A stretch of DNA of 6,109 bases from JAOPZW01 sp034664395 (GCA_034664395.1 JAXDHQ010000110.1:1-6109), one strand, 5' to 3'; positions 1-5,416 are shown, counted from the first letter of the stretch. The notes: a model not told the origin generated them from the sequence alone. Program-made: numbers and translations.

Positions 1-897
1 ATGCTCCGGACTGATGTGATCGCCATTCGCCGACAACCCACCCAGATCCGTCGCGCCCGCCGCCACCAACTCCGGCCACCAATCAGCCAGGTTCGGCGGC
101 ACCTGCACCCCAACATCAGGCATCAACTCACGCGCCACACCGACCAGACGCTTCATCTCCTCGATGCTCACCGCCGACGCCCACGCCGGAAGATCGCCGT
201 GCGGCGCGTCGCCGATCCCGGTGCGCCAATACCGCTCCGCCGCCACCGACGCGATCTCCGCCGGCTCCTCACCGTAGTAACGCCGATGCGGCACGAAGTT
301 CTGCAGGATCACCTCCTGCAGATGCCCGAACTCCCCGTGCACCGCCGCCAACGCCTCCAACGCCGCCACCCGATCGCCTGCGGACTCCCCGATCCCCACC
401 AAGATCCCCGACGTGAACGGAATCCGCAGCTCACCCGCAGCCCGGATCGTCTCCAACCGCACCGCCGGATCCTTCGTCGGCGACCCCGCGTGGGCCACGA
501 GATCGTCGCGCAGCGACTCCAACATCAGCCCCTGCGACGCCGTCACCTCGCGCAACCGCGCCAGATCCGCACCCGACAGCGCCCCGAGGTTCGTGTGCGG
601 CAGCAGCCCGCGCTCGAGCCCCTGCTCGCAGCACCACGCCACGTAGGCCACGAAGTCCGCGAAGCCCAGCTCCGCCAGCCGCGCGCGCACTCCGGGGTGA
701 TGGCCCGGGTCGTCGCCCGTGAGCACCAGCAGCTCCTTGACGTTGCGCCGCGCCGCGCCGTCGAGCAGCGCCAAGACCTCGTCCGGATCGTGCAGGTGGG
801 TCCGGTGCGTCGCAAACGCGCAGTACTTGCAATGCGAGACGCAGGTGCGCGACAACGAGAGCGTGACGTTGCGCGAGAAGGTGACGCGACGACGCAC
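1..897 (-). CDS. cofG: 7,8-didemethyl-8-hydroxy-5-deazariboflavin (FO) synthase subunit CofG, 3' end missing
   Basis: Radical-SAM enzyme of coenzyme F420 synthesis. With CofH it makes the deazaflavin FO, with CofG closing the ring on the CofH product derived from tyrosine and the ribityl-diaminouracil (family knowledge). Seen: 299 codons without a stop. The cluster motif CVSHCKYC places Cys19, Cys23 and Cys26 on the 4Fe-4S site, preceded by FSRNVTLSLSRT. Downstream come the CofG hallmarks ELLVLTGDDP, PHTNLGALS, SQGLMLES, GILVGIGE, EVILQNFVPH, VPPNL and LGGLSANGDHISPEH. The protein is cut by the window edge, probably some tens of residues short. It could also be the N-terminal half of an FbiC-type CofG-CofH fusion, which cannot be decided here. 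The GTG at 897 is the best start: it comes just before the conserved core and seven bases after a TAGGGT -10-like hexamer. Codons ending in G dominate the distal part, while those ending in C are commoner near the start and in neighbouring genes. Confidence 0.95.
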   Translation of the reverse strand, partial: MRRRVTFSRNVTLSLSRTCVSHCKYCAFATHRTHLHDPDEVLALLDGAARRNVKELLVLTGDDPGHHPGVRARLAELGFADFVAYVAWCCEQGLERGLLPHTNLGALSGADLARLREVTASQGLMLESLRDDLVAHAGSPTKDPAVRLETIRAAGELRIPFTSGILVGIGESAGDRVAALEALAAVHGEFGHLQEVILQNFVPHRRYYGEEPAEIASVAAERYWRTGIGDAPHGDLPAWASAVSIEEMKRLVGVARELMPDVGVQVPPNLADWWPELVAAGATDLGGLSANGDHISPEH

Positions 898-904
898 CCA
901 CTGG

Positions 905-910
905 ACCCTA
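905..910 (-). promoter_or_regulatory. Candidate -10 element of cofG
   Basis: TAGGGT on the minus strand fits the TANNNT -10 pattern and is followed by seven bases and then the GTG start. That spacing would place the transcript start at or one base before the start codon, giving a leaderless or nearly leaderless mRNA. The same AGGG could instead be read as a weak Shine-Dalgarno site, so the call is tentative. Confidence 0.35.
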
Positions 911-913
911 CCG

Positions 914-931
914 AGGCCGGCTCGCCGGCCT
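914..931. promoter_or_regulatory. 18-bp palindrome in the divergent cofG / binding-protein gap
   Basis: AGGCCGGC-TC-GCCGGCCT is a perfect inverted repeat with 8-bp arms around two bases. It lies in the 72-base gap between the divergent starts at 897 and 970, a few bases upstream of the candidate cofG -10. Position and symmetry suit a regulator binding site. The two-base centre is too tight for a good RNA hairpin. GC-only palindromes arise easily in such GC-rich DNA, so function is inferred only. Confidence 0.35.
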
Positions 932-955
932 GACGCCCGCCGGCGGACGGCGATC

Positions 956-961
956 TATGCT
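956..961 (+). promoter_or_regulatory. Candidate -10 element of the binding-protein gene
   Basis: TATGCT on the plus strand is the only AT-containing hexamer in the gap and lies eight bases before the TTG at 970, so transcription would begin about at the start codon. A CTGACG resembling a -35 lies at 930-935, but the 20-base spacer is long. No Shine-Dalgarno sequence is visible. Confidence 0.3.
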
Positions 962-969
962 GCTCGGCC

Positions 970-1935
970 TTGGCTCTGCGCAGGCTGAAGGTCCTCGCCC
1001 TGTGCCTGCTCGCGCTCGGCGCGGCCGGCTGCTCGACCGGGTCCGACGACCAGCCCGAGCGCCCGGCCACGCTCGTCCTCGACTTCCAGCCCAACGCGGT
1101 CCACGTCGGCATCTACCTCGCGCTCGAGCGCGACTATCCCGGCGCCAACGGCGTGCGCCTGCACGTCCAGGTCCCGTCGTCGTCGACCGACAGCGTGAAG
1201 CTGCTGCTCAGCGATCGGGCGCAGTTCGCGATCCTCGACATCCACGACCTCGCCATCGCCCGCGAGCAGGGCCGCGACATCGTCGGCGTCATGGCGATCG
1301 TCCAGCGCCCGCTGGCGGCGATCCTCGCCCAGCCCGCCGTGAAGCGCCCGCGGGACCTGGAGGGCAAGCGCGTCGGCGTGACCGGCCTGCCGTCCGACGA
1401 CGCCGTCCTGCGCTCGATCGTCCGGGGCGACGGCGGCGATCCCACCAAGGTGCACGAGGTGACGATCGGCTTCCAGGCGGTCTCAGCGCTGCTGTCGCGG
1501 CGCGTCGACGGCGCGACGGCGTTCTGGAACGCCGAGGGCGTCGCGCTGAGCGCGCGGCGACCCGGCTTCCACGACTTCAAGGTCGACGACTACGGCGCCC
1601 CGCCCTATCCCGAGCTCGTGCTCTGCGTCAGCCGCGAGACCCTGCGCGACGACCGCTCGCTCGTCGCCGACACGGTCAGCGCACTGCGCCGTGGCTACGA
1701 GGAGGCGATCGCCGACCCGGAGTCGGCGACCGAGGCGCTGGTCGACGCCACCCACGTCGACCGCGCGGCCACCGCGCGCGAGCTCGACGCGGTCTCGCCC
1801 GCGTTCACCGAGGGCGTCACCCGCTACGGCGAGCTCGATCCGTCCCAACTGCGCGCCTGGGCGGCCTGGGAGGCGCGCTTCGGCATCACCAAGCGCCCGC
1901 CCGACGTCGCCCGCGCCTTCGCGCCGGGCTTCTAG
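970..1935 (+). CDS. ABC-transporter substrate-binding lipoprotein, NMT1/THI5/SsuA-like
   Basis: Predicted extracytoplasmic binding protein, 321 residues, of the family that captures thiamine pyrimidine precursors, sulfonates and similar small molecules for ABC uptake. Seen: a basic N-terminus (LRRLK), a hydrophobic stretch and the lipobox AAGC with Cys21 as the lipid-modified residue. Then comes the family signature DFQPNAVHVGIYLALE (from Asp38), AILDIHDLAIAREQG, DLEGKRVGVTGLPSDDAVL, FWNAEGVAL (from Phe185) and YPELVLCVSRETL. The FWNAEG and PNxxH patterns favour the THI5/ThiY-like side over SsuA, but the ligand is unproven. The TTG at 970 is the only reasonable in-frame start after the stop at 931 and gives a proper signal peptide. 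There is no permease or ATPase gene nearby. It diverges from cofG and converges on the Crp-type gene, sharing CTAG at the two stops. Confidence 0.85.
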   Translation: MALRRLKVLALCLLALGAAGCSTGSDDQPERPATLVLDFQPNAVHVGIYLALERDYPGANGVRLHVQVPSSSTDSVKLLLSDRAQFAILDIHDLAIAREQGRDIVGVMAIVQRPLAAILAQPAVKRPRDLEGKRVGVTGLPSDDAVLRSIVRGDGGDPTKVHEVTIGFQAVSALLSRRVDGATAFWNAEGVALSARRPGFHDFKVDDYGAPPYPELVLCVSRETLRDDRSLVADTVSALRRGYEEAIADPESATEALVDATHVDRAATARELDAVSPAFTEGVTRYGELDPSQLRAWAAWEARFGITKRPPDVARAFAPGF

Positions 1936-2678
1936 GCGAGCGCCGGATCGGACGTCTGCAGGCGCGCGGGCAGGACCACGCTGGGGTCGCCGTGCAGCAG
2001 CCAGCCGTCGGGCGTGCGCTCGACGAGGCCGTCGCGGGCCAGGCCGGTCAGCGCCGTGGTCACCGACGGACGGCGCGCGCCGACGAGCGTCGCCAGCGTG
2101 CGGTGGGGCAGGTTGAGCGGAAGTCGCACGCCGTCGCGCCCCACGCGGCCCCAGCGCTCGGCCTGCGACCAGAGGAGCACGAGCAGGCGGTCGTCGACGC
2201 GCGGGAGCTGGGAGATCGCCCGCTGGAAGGCGAGGCTGCGCGCGCGGCGGATGTGCCGGCTGCCCAGCCCCCCCAGCAGCGCGGGCCAGCGGCCGGCGGC
2301 GACGGCGAAGCGCGTGTCCAGCAGGGCGAAGCGGCAGGTCGCGTGCACGTGCCAGCTCACGGTGAACGGCAGCGCCTCGAACTGCAGGTCGTCGTCCCAT
2401 GGGTGCAGGACGTCGCCGGACCCGAGCAGCTCGGTGGTCGCCCGGCCGGCGAAGACGATCTCGCGCGTGAGGATCCCGTCGAGGACGAGCAGCCCGGCGA
2501 TCGGGCGCGACTCTTCGCGGCACGGATCCCACGGGCCGGTGTCGAGGGTGGTCGTGGGCACCAGGAGCGCACGCTCGGCGAGAGCGCGTTCCTCGGGCGC
2601 CAGCCCGTCGCCGAGCTCGACGTCGACTTCCAGGAGGCGGATGGCAGTGCGGCGCGCAGACAAAGAACCGGGACTCAA
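1932..2678 (-). CDS. Crp/Fnr-fold transcriptional regulator without a canonical cAMP pocket
   Basis: A 248-residue regulator. The N-terminal two-thirds reads as a cupin-like sensor domain, with a recognisable strand series around LLVLDGILTREIVFAGRATTELLGSGDVLHPW. A long dimerisation helix follows (about residues 140-170), then a C-terminal Crp-type winged helix (about 178-230). HTH core: TLATLVGARRPSVTTALTGL, then DGLVERTPDGWLLHG as the wing. The usual phosphate-binding cassette (GEL followed by RxA/S) is not seen, so it probably does not sense cAMP. There is no N-terminal Cys cluster of the Fnr iron-sulfur kind. In the recognition helix the CRP residues Glu181 and Arg185 correspond to Pro204 and Thr208, so a different DNA target is expected. 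The start is TTG at 2678, ten bases after AGGA. A second in-frame TTG five codons later is possible. It is probably the last gene of the mntR-mntH run, 48 bases after its upstream neighbour, and may also have its own promoter. Confidence 0.87.
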   Translation of the reverse strand: MSPGSLSARRTAIRLLEVDVELGDGLAPEERALAERALLVPTTTLDTGPWDPCREESRPIAGLLVLDGILTREIVFAGRATTELLGSGDVLHPWDDDLQFEALPFTVSWHVHATCRFALLDTRFAVAAGRWPALLGGLGSRHIRRARSLAFQRAISQLPRVDDRLLVLLWSQAERWGRVGRDGVRLPLNLPHRTLATLVGARRPSVTTALTGLARDGLVERTPDGWLLHGDPSVVLPARLQTSDPALA

Positions 2679-2687
2679 CGGTGGAGC

Positions 2688-2705
2688 ATCCTGAGTTGTC
2701 AGGAT
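2688..2705. promoter_or_regulatory. Palindrome upstream of the Crp-type gene (candidate operator or RNA hairpin)
   Basis: Read on the minus strand, ATCCTGA-CAAC-TCAGGAT is a perfect inverted repeat with 7-bp arms and a 4-base centre, ending 9 bases before the TTG start at 2678. It overlaps TATCCT (2706-2701, minus), a possible -10 element. TGA...TCA half-sites are typical of Crp/Fnr operators, but the gap here is four bases and not the usual six. As RNA it would form a 7-bp stem whose 3' arm holds the AGGA (2692-2689) that could serve as the ribosome site. No T run follows, so it is not a rho-independent terminator. Confidence 0.45.
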
Positions 2706-2726
2706 ATGTTCCCACGCGCGGGACGC

Positions 2727-3065
2727 TCAGGCGGTGCGGGTGAGTGCAGCGACGAGCTCGGGGCCATCGCGGGCCATGCGCGAGCGCGGCACCACCTGGT
2801 CGAATCCCGCCTCCAGCGCTCGCTCGCGGACCTCGGGCTGGACGTGGGCGAAGAACCCCAGCGTACGCACCTCGCCCCCGGCCAGCGTCCGCACGAGCTC
2901 GCCGGGATCGACGCCGTCGGCGGTGAGGTCGACGACGAGCACGTCGACGTCCCCCACGGCCTCCGCGGCCGTGACCAGCGCGACGTCGTGACCGGCGGCG
3001 CGCAGCGCCCCCTGGACCTTCGAGCCGAACAGCAGGTCGGGGATCAGCGCGGCGACGCGCGCCAT
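2727..3065 (-). CDS. Small receiver-like (pseudo-receiver) protein
   Basis: A 112-residue protein with the alternating strand-helix layout of a stand-alone response-regulator receiver: VAALIPDLLFG (strand 1), helix SKVQGALRAAG, HDVALVT (2), DVDVLVVDLT (3), VRTLGFFAHV (4), GFDQVVPRSRM (5), and a final helix. Asp46 sits where the phosphorylated Asp would be. Strand 1 ends with a single Asp10 and not an acidic pair, the Thr/Ser switch after strand 4 is Ala73, and the invariant Lys of strand 5 is Arg94. So classical phosphotransfer is doubtful. There is no output domain. The ATG at 3065 overlaps the upstream stop as TGATG, so translation is probably coupled. An extension to an ATG at 3119 is possible but would run through the end of that upstream gene. 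The name is a fold guess and not a family identification. Confidence 0.65.
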   Translation of the reverse strand: MARVAALIPDLLFGSKVQGALRAAGHDVALVTAAEAVGDVDVLVVDLTADGVDPGELVRTLAGGEVRTLGFFAHVQPEVRERALEAGFDQVVPRSRMARDGPELVAALTRTA

Positions 3066-3427
3066 CACTGCGCGCGGCTGCGGCGGAACTCGCGGCGCAC
3101 GGACTCGGGCCGGCCCCACATCTGGACGACCTCGACCCGGCCGCTGCGGACCTCGCGCACGGCGATCTCGCCGGTGATCGCGGCGTCGTCGAGCAGCTTC
3201 AGCGTGCCGTGGACGGCCGGCGCGGCCGCGGCGTGGCCGAAGCGGTGGGCCACCAGCACGCGCCAGTGCCAGTCGTGCCTGGAGTACGGCTGCGCGTTGC
3301 AGGTCACCAAGTAGACCGCGGCGTCGATGTAGCGCGATTCGTCGTCGATGCGCAGGTCGAACTCGAGGTCGGTCCAGTCGTCCGGCAGCGAGTCGACGAC
3401 CTGCTGGAAGGTGTCGGCCAGGGCCAT
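3065..3427 (-). CDS. Uncharacterised 120-residue His-rich protein
   Basis: I do not recognise a named family. The protein is soluble-looking, with no signal peptide or membrane segment. An N-terminal amphipathic helix (about 1-14) is followed by strand-like stretches: DLEFDLRI, RYIDAAVYLVTC, WHWRVLVAHRF, AVHGTLKLLD, ITGEIAVREVR and RVEVVQMWG. It ends in a basic tail (RREFRRSRAQ). Notable residues are Cys43, His51, His54, His61, His65 and His73, within CNAQPYSRHDWHW and AHRFGHAAAAPAVHG, which could bind metal (inference). The start ATG is 10 bases after the mntH stop and the stop overlaps the next start, so it sits firmly inside the operon. A GGTAGG-type sequence spanning the mntH stop is the only ribosome-site candidate. 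It reads like a real gene because the frame is bounded tightly by both neighbours and has coherent composition. Confidence 0.78.
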   Translation of the reverse strand: MALADTFQQVVDSLPDDWTDLEFDLRIDDESRYIDAAVYLVTCNAQPYSRHDWHWRVLVAHRFGHAAAAPAVHGTLKLLDDAAITGEIAVREVRSGRVEVVQMWGRPESVRREFRRSRAQ

Positions 3428-3437
3428 CCCCCGCAGC

Positions 3438-4703
3438 CTACCCGAGGGTCTGGATCAGCAGGAACGCGTTGAGCGCGATGATCAGGGCCGCGACGATGCT
3501 CGCCACGGCCGTCGTCAGCCCGCGGTTGACGAGCGCGCCCATGACGTCGCGGTTGCGCGTGAGCAGCACCAGCGGGACGAGCGCGAACGGGATCCCGAAG
3601 CTCAGCACGACCTGCGAGATCACCAGCGAGCGCGACGGGTCCAGGCCGATCCCCAGGACGATGAGCGCCGGCGTCATGGTCACCCCGCGCCGCAGCACGA
3701 GCGGGATCGTCCGGCCGATGAAGCCCTGCATCACGACCTGGCCCGCGTAGGTGCCCACGCTCGACGACGCCAGGCCCGACGCCAGCAGCGCTCCGGCGAA
3801 GGCGAGCGCCGCGGCGCCGCCGGCCAGGCGCTCGAACTGCGCGTGGGCGGACTCGATCGAGTCGACGCCGGTCAGGCCGGTGCCGTGGAACAGCGAGGCC
3901 GCGATGACGAGCATCGACATGTTGACCAGCCCGGCGAGGCCCATGGCGAGCACGATGTCCAGGCGCTGGAAGCGCAGCAGGCGCCGCCGCTCGCCGTCGT
4001 TGTGCGTGGGGATGCGGTTCTGCGTGAGCGCCGAGTGCAGGTAGATGACGTGCGGCATGACCGTCGCGCCGAGGATGCCGGTCGCCAGCAGCACCGAGTC
4101 GGTGCCCGCGAAGCCGGGCAGGAAGCCGCGGGCGGCCTCGCCGGGGTCGAAGCCAATGCGCAGCGTGTCGTAGAGGAAGCCGAGGATGATGAGCCCGAGC
4201 AGCCCGGCGATGACGAGTTCGAAGCGCCGGTGGCCGCGTGACTGCAGGGCGAGGATGGCGAAGGCCACCACCGCCGTGATCAGCCCGGCGTGGAAGAGCG
4301 GCACCCCGAAGAGCAGGTTCAGCGCGATCGCCGCGCCCACGAACTCGGCCAGGTCGGTGGCCATGGCGATGATCTCGGCCTGCACCCACAGCCCCCACGC
4401 CACCGGGCGGGGGAAGCGCTCGCGACACAGCTCGGCCAGGTTGCGGCCGGTCGCGATGCCGACCTTGGCCGACAGGTTCTGGATCAGCATCGCCATGAGG
4501 TTGGCGGCGAGCAGGACCCACAGCAGCAGGTAGCCGTAGCGCGCGCCGCCGGCGATGTTCGTGGCGAAGTTGCCCGGGTCGACGTACGCGACGCAGGCGA
4601 CGAAGGCAGGCCCGAGCATCGCCAGCGTGCCGCGCAGGCGACCGCGTGCGTGCAGGCGCTGCATGCTGCTCGGCGCCGGCAGGGCGAGGCCCTGCTCGCT
4701 CAC
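3438..4703 (-). CDS. mntH: Mn2+/divalent metal transporter, NRAMP family (MntH)
   Basis: Proton-linked importer of Mn2+ (and to some degree Fe2+) in the cytoplasmic membrane; 421 residues with about 11 membrane helices, normal for the family. Metal-site residues are all present: helix 1 DPGN (Asp42, Asn45), and helix 6 GATVMPHVIYLHS with Ala213 and Met216. Helix 10 SQVVLSFGIPFALVP carries Gln364. Other NRAMP hallmarks are VQAEIIAMATDLAEFVGAAI (107-126) and the consensus transport motif AGQVVMQGFIGRTIPLVLRR (320-339). The GTG at 4703 overlaps the mntR stop as GTGA and has a good ribosome site five bases upstream. The same frame stays open to 5231, but that extension lies over mntR and is not coding. 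Directly following mntR implies metal-dependent repression. Confidence 0.97.
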   Translation of the reverse strand: MSEQGLALPAPSSMQRLHARGRLRGTLAMLGPAFVACVAYVDPGNFATNIAGGARYGYLLLWVLLAANLMAMLIQNLSAKVGIATGRNLAELCRERFPRPVAWGLWVQAEIIAMATDLAEFVGAAIALNLLFGVPLFHAGLITAVVAFAILALQSRGHRRFELVIAGLLGLIILGFLYDTLRIGFDPGEAARGFLPGFAGTDSVLLATGILGATVMPHVIYLHSALTQNRIPTHNDGERRRLLRFQRLDIVLAMGLAGLVNMSMLVIAASLFHGTGLTGVDSIESAHAQFERLAGGAAALAFAGALLASGLASSSVGTYAGQVVMQGFIGRTIPLVLRRGVTMTPALIVLGIGLDPSRSLVISQVVLSFGIPFALVPLVLLTRNRDVMGALVNRGLTTAVASIVAALIIALNAFLLIQTLG

Positions 4704-5365
4704 GCGCTCACCTCGGCGCGCATCGCCCGCGCGAGGTCGCCGCCCAGGACCTGCACCGCGTCGCCGAAGCGCGCGAAGATCGGTCCGTCGAACGGCTGCT
4801 TGTCGACGACCTCGAAGGCGTCGCCGGGCGCGATGCCGCGCTCGGCCAGGTAGCGCAGCATCTCCGCATCGGAGTCCGAGATCCGCACGAAGATCGCGCT
4901 CGTCCCGGGCTGCAGGTCGGCCAGCGCCTCGGTCGGCCGCTCCTCGATGACGAGGTCGGCGGTCGGGATCGGGTCGCCGTGCGGATCGACCGTCGGGTCG
5001 CCCAGCTTGGCGGCGATCAGCGCCTCGAGCTCCTCCGACAGGACGTGCTCGAGGACCTCGGCCTCGTCGTGGACGCGATCCCACGGGACGTCGAGGCGCT
5101 CGGCCAGGTAGAGCTCGAGCAGCCGGTGGTGGCGCAGGACCTCGAGCGCGATCCGCTCGCCCTCGGCCGTGAGCTGCACGCCCTTGTAGGGCACGTGCGT
5201 CACGAGGCCGAGCTCGCCGAGGCGCTTGCACATGCCCGACGCCGAGGCCGCGGTCACGCCGAGCCGCTCGGCGAGCACGTTGGTCGTGACCGGCGCGCCC
5301 TGCGCGCGCTGCTGCAGGGCGTAAATGGCCTTCGCGTAATCCTCAACCGCAGACGATCTCACCAT
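4700..5365 (-). CDS. mntR: DtxR-family metalloregulator, Mn-type (MntR), three-domain form
   Basis: Metal-activated repressor of metal uptake, 221 residues. Winged HTH at about 1-70 (VTTNVLAERLGVTAASASGMCKRL), metal-binding/dimerisation domain at about 71-140, and a C-terminal SH3/FeoA-like domain at about 148-217, as in long actinobacterial DtxR proteins. Ligand positions: His80 and Glu84 in RHHRLLELYL, then His99, Glu103, Glu106 and His107 in VHDEAEVLEHV. Glu103 replaces the Cys102 of DtxR/IdeR, and Asp9 (VEDYAKAIY) replaces Met10. Both changes match the Mn sensor MntR (Asp8, Glu99), although MntR Glu11 is Lys12 here. The start ATG at 5365 has no Shine-Dalgarno site and lies nine bases after a CATAAT -10. 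A leaderless transcript is likely. It overlaps mntH by 4 bases, and a palindrome in its promoter suggests autorepression. Confidence 0.94.
   Translation of the reverse strand: MVRSSAVEDYAKAIYALQQRAQGAPVTTNVLAERLGVTAASASGMCKRLGELGLVTHVPYKGVQLTAEGERIALEVLRHHRLLELYLAERLDVPWDRVHDEAEVLEHVLSEELEALIAAKLGDPTVDPHGDPIPTADLVIEERPTEALADLQPGTSAIFVRISDSDAEMLRYLAERGIAPGDAFEVVDKQPFDGPIFARFGDAVQVLGGDLARAMRAEVSA
4709..4714 (-). promoter_or_regulatory. Ribosome-binding site that fixes the mntH start
   Basis: GAGGTG on the minus strand lies five bases before the GTG at 4703, inside the last codons of mntR. It is the clearest Shine-Dalgarno sequence in the window. It supports the short mntH start over the long open extension to 5231. 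Confidence 0.7.
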
Positions 5366-5374
5366 GAAACATGG

Positions 5375-5404
5375 ATTATGGCATGCCTAAACCATCGATG
5401 CCAC
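5375..5404 (-). promoter_or_regulatory. Predicted promoter of the mntR-mntH operon
   Basis: On the minus strand, GTGGCA (5404-5399, four of six matches to TTGACA), an 18-base spacer and CATAAT (5380-5375, five of six matches to TATAAT). The -10 ends nine bases before the mntR ATG, so the transcript would start within about three bases of it. The spacer holds the palindrome at 5376-5391, so a bound repressor would block polymerase. Confidence 0.55.
5376..5391. promoter_or_regulatory. Candidate MntR (DtxR-type) operator
   Basis: TTATGGCA-TGCCTAAA is a 16-bp near-palindrome with six of eight arm pairs matching and a perfect GGCATGCC core. Its TTTAGGC half resembles the TTAGG half-site of DtxR/IdeR boxes. 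It overlaps the mntR -10 and also covers the expected -35 region of the divergent ygfZ, so one site could control both directions. A smaller inverted repeat, CCATG-AAA-CATGG (5362-5374), abuts it and spans the mntR start codon. Confidence 0.6.
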
Positions 5405-5410
5405 TACCCT
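5405..5410 (+). promoter_or_regulatory. Candidate -10 element of ygfZ (leaderless)
   Basis: TACCCT (TANNNT pattern) is followed by exactly six bases and then the ATG at 5417, so the predicted first transcribed base is the A of the start codon. No Shine-Dalgarno site is present. The -35 region would fall on the palindrome core and is a poor match to consensus. Confidence 0.4.
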
Positions 5411-5416
5411 GGACGC

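Noticed and set aside
1..933. A 310-codon plus-strand open frame
   Set aside because: It is antisense to cofG, whose minus-strand product has the full radical-SAM motif set; the plus-strand product is Arg/His/Pro-rich without any recognisable pattern.
2688..2705. Rho-independent terminator
   Set aside because: The stem is only 7 bp, mixed in composition, and not followed by a T run on either strand; it lies directly before a start codon.
1483..2715. A 410-codon minus-strand frame spanning the Crp-type gene and the binding-protein 3' end
   Set aside because: It overlaps the Crp-type gene in a different frame; the 248-residue product of the accepted frame has the winged-helix motif and this one does not.
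3066..3119. 18-residue N-terminal extension of the receiver-like protein
   Set aside because: It overlaps the end of the upstream gene, is Pro/Arg-rich, and the first receiver strand begins right after the ATG at 3065, which overlaps the preceding stop codon.
957..3314. A 785-codon open frame on the plus strand starting with ATG
   Set aside because: It crosses the binding-protein gene out of frame and runs antisense to the Crp-type gene, the receiver-like gene and most of the 120-residue gene. Its product is a low-complexity Arg/Ala/Pro string with no motif, as expected for long shadow frames in GC-rich DNA.
3348..4241. A 297-codon plus-strand open frame opposite mntH
   Set aside because: Arg/Glu/Gln-rich shadow of a membrane-protein gene; no motif, no ribosome site.
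4704..5231. N-terminal extension of mntH by 176 residues
   Set aside because: It lies on top of mntR in another frame, is Arg/Ala-rich, and the NRAMP family begins near the GTG at 4703, which has a proper ribosome site.
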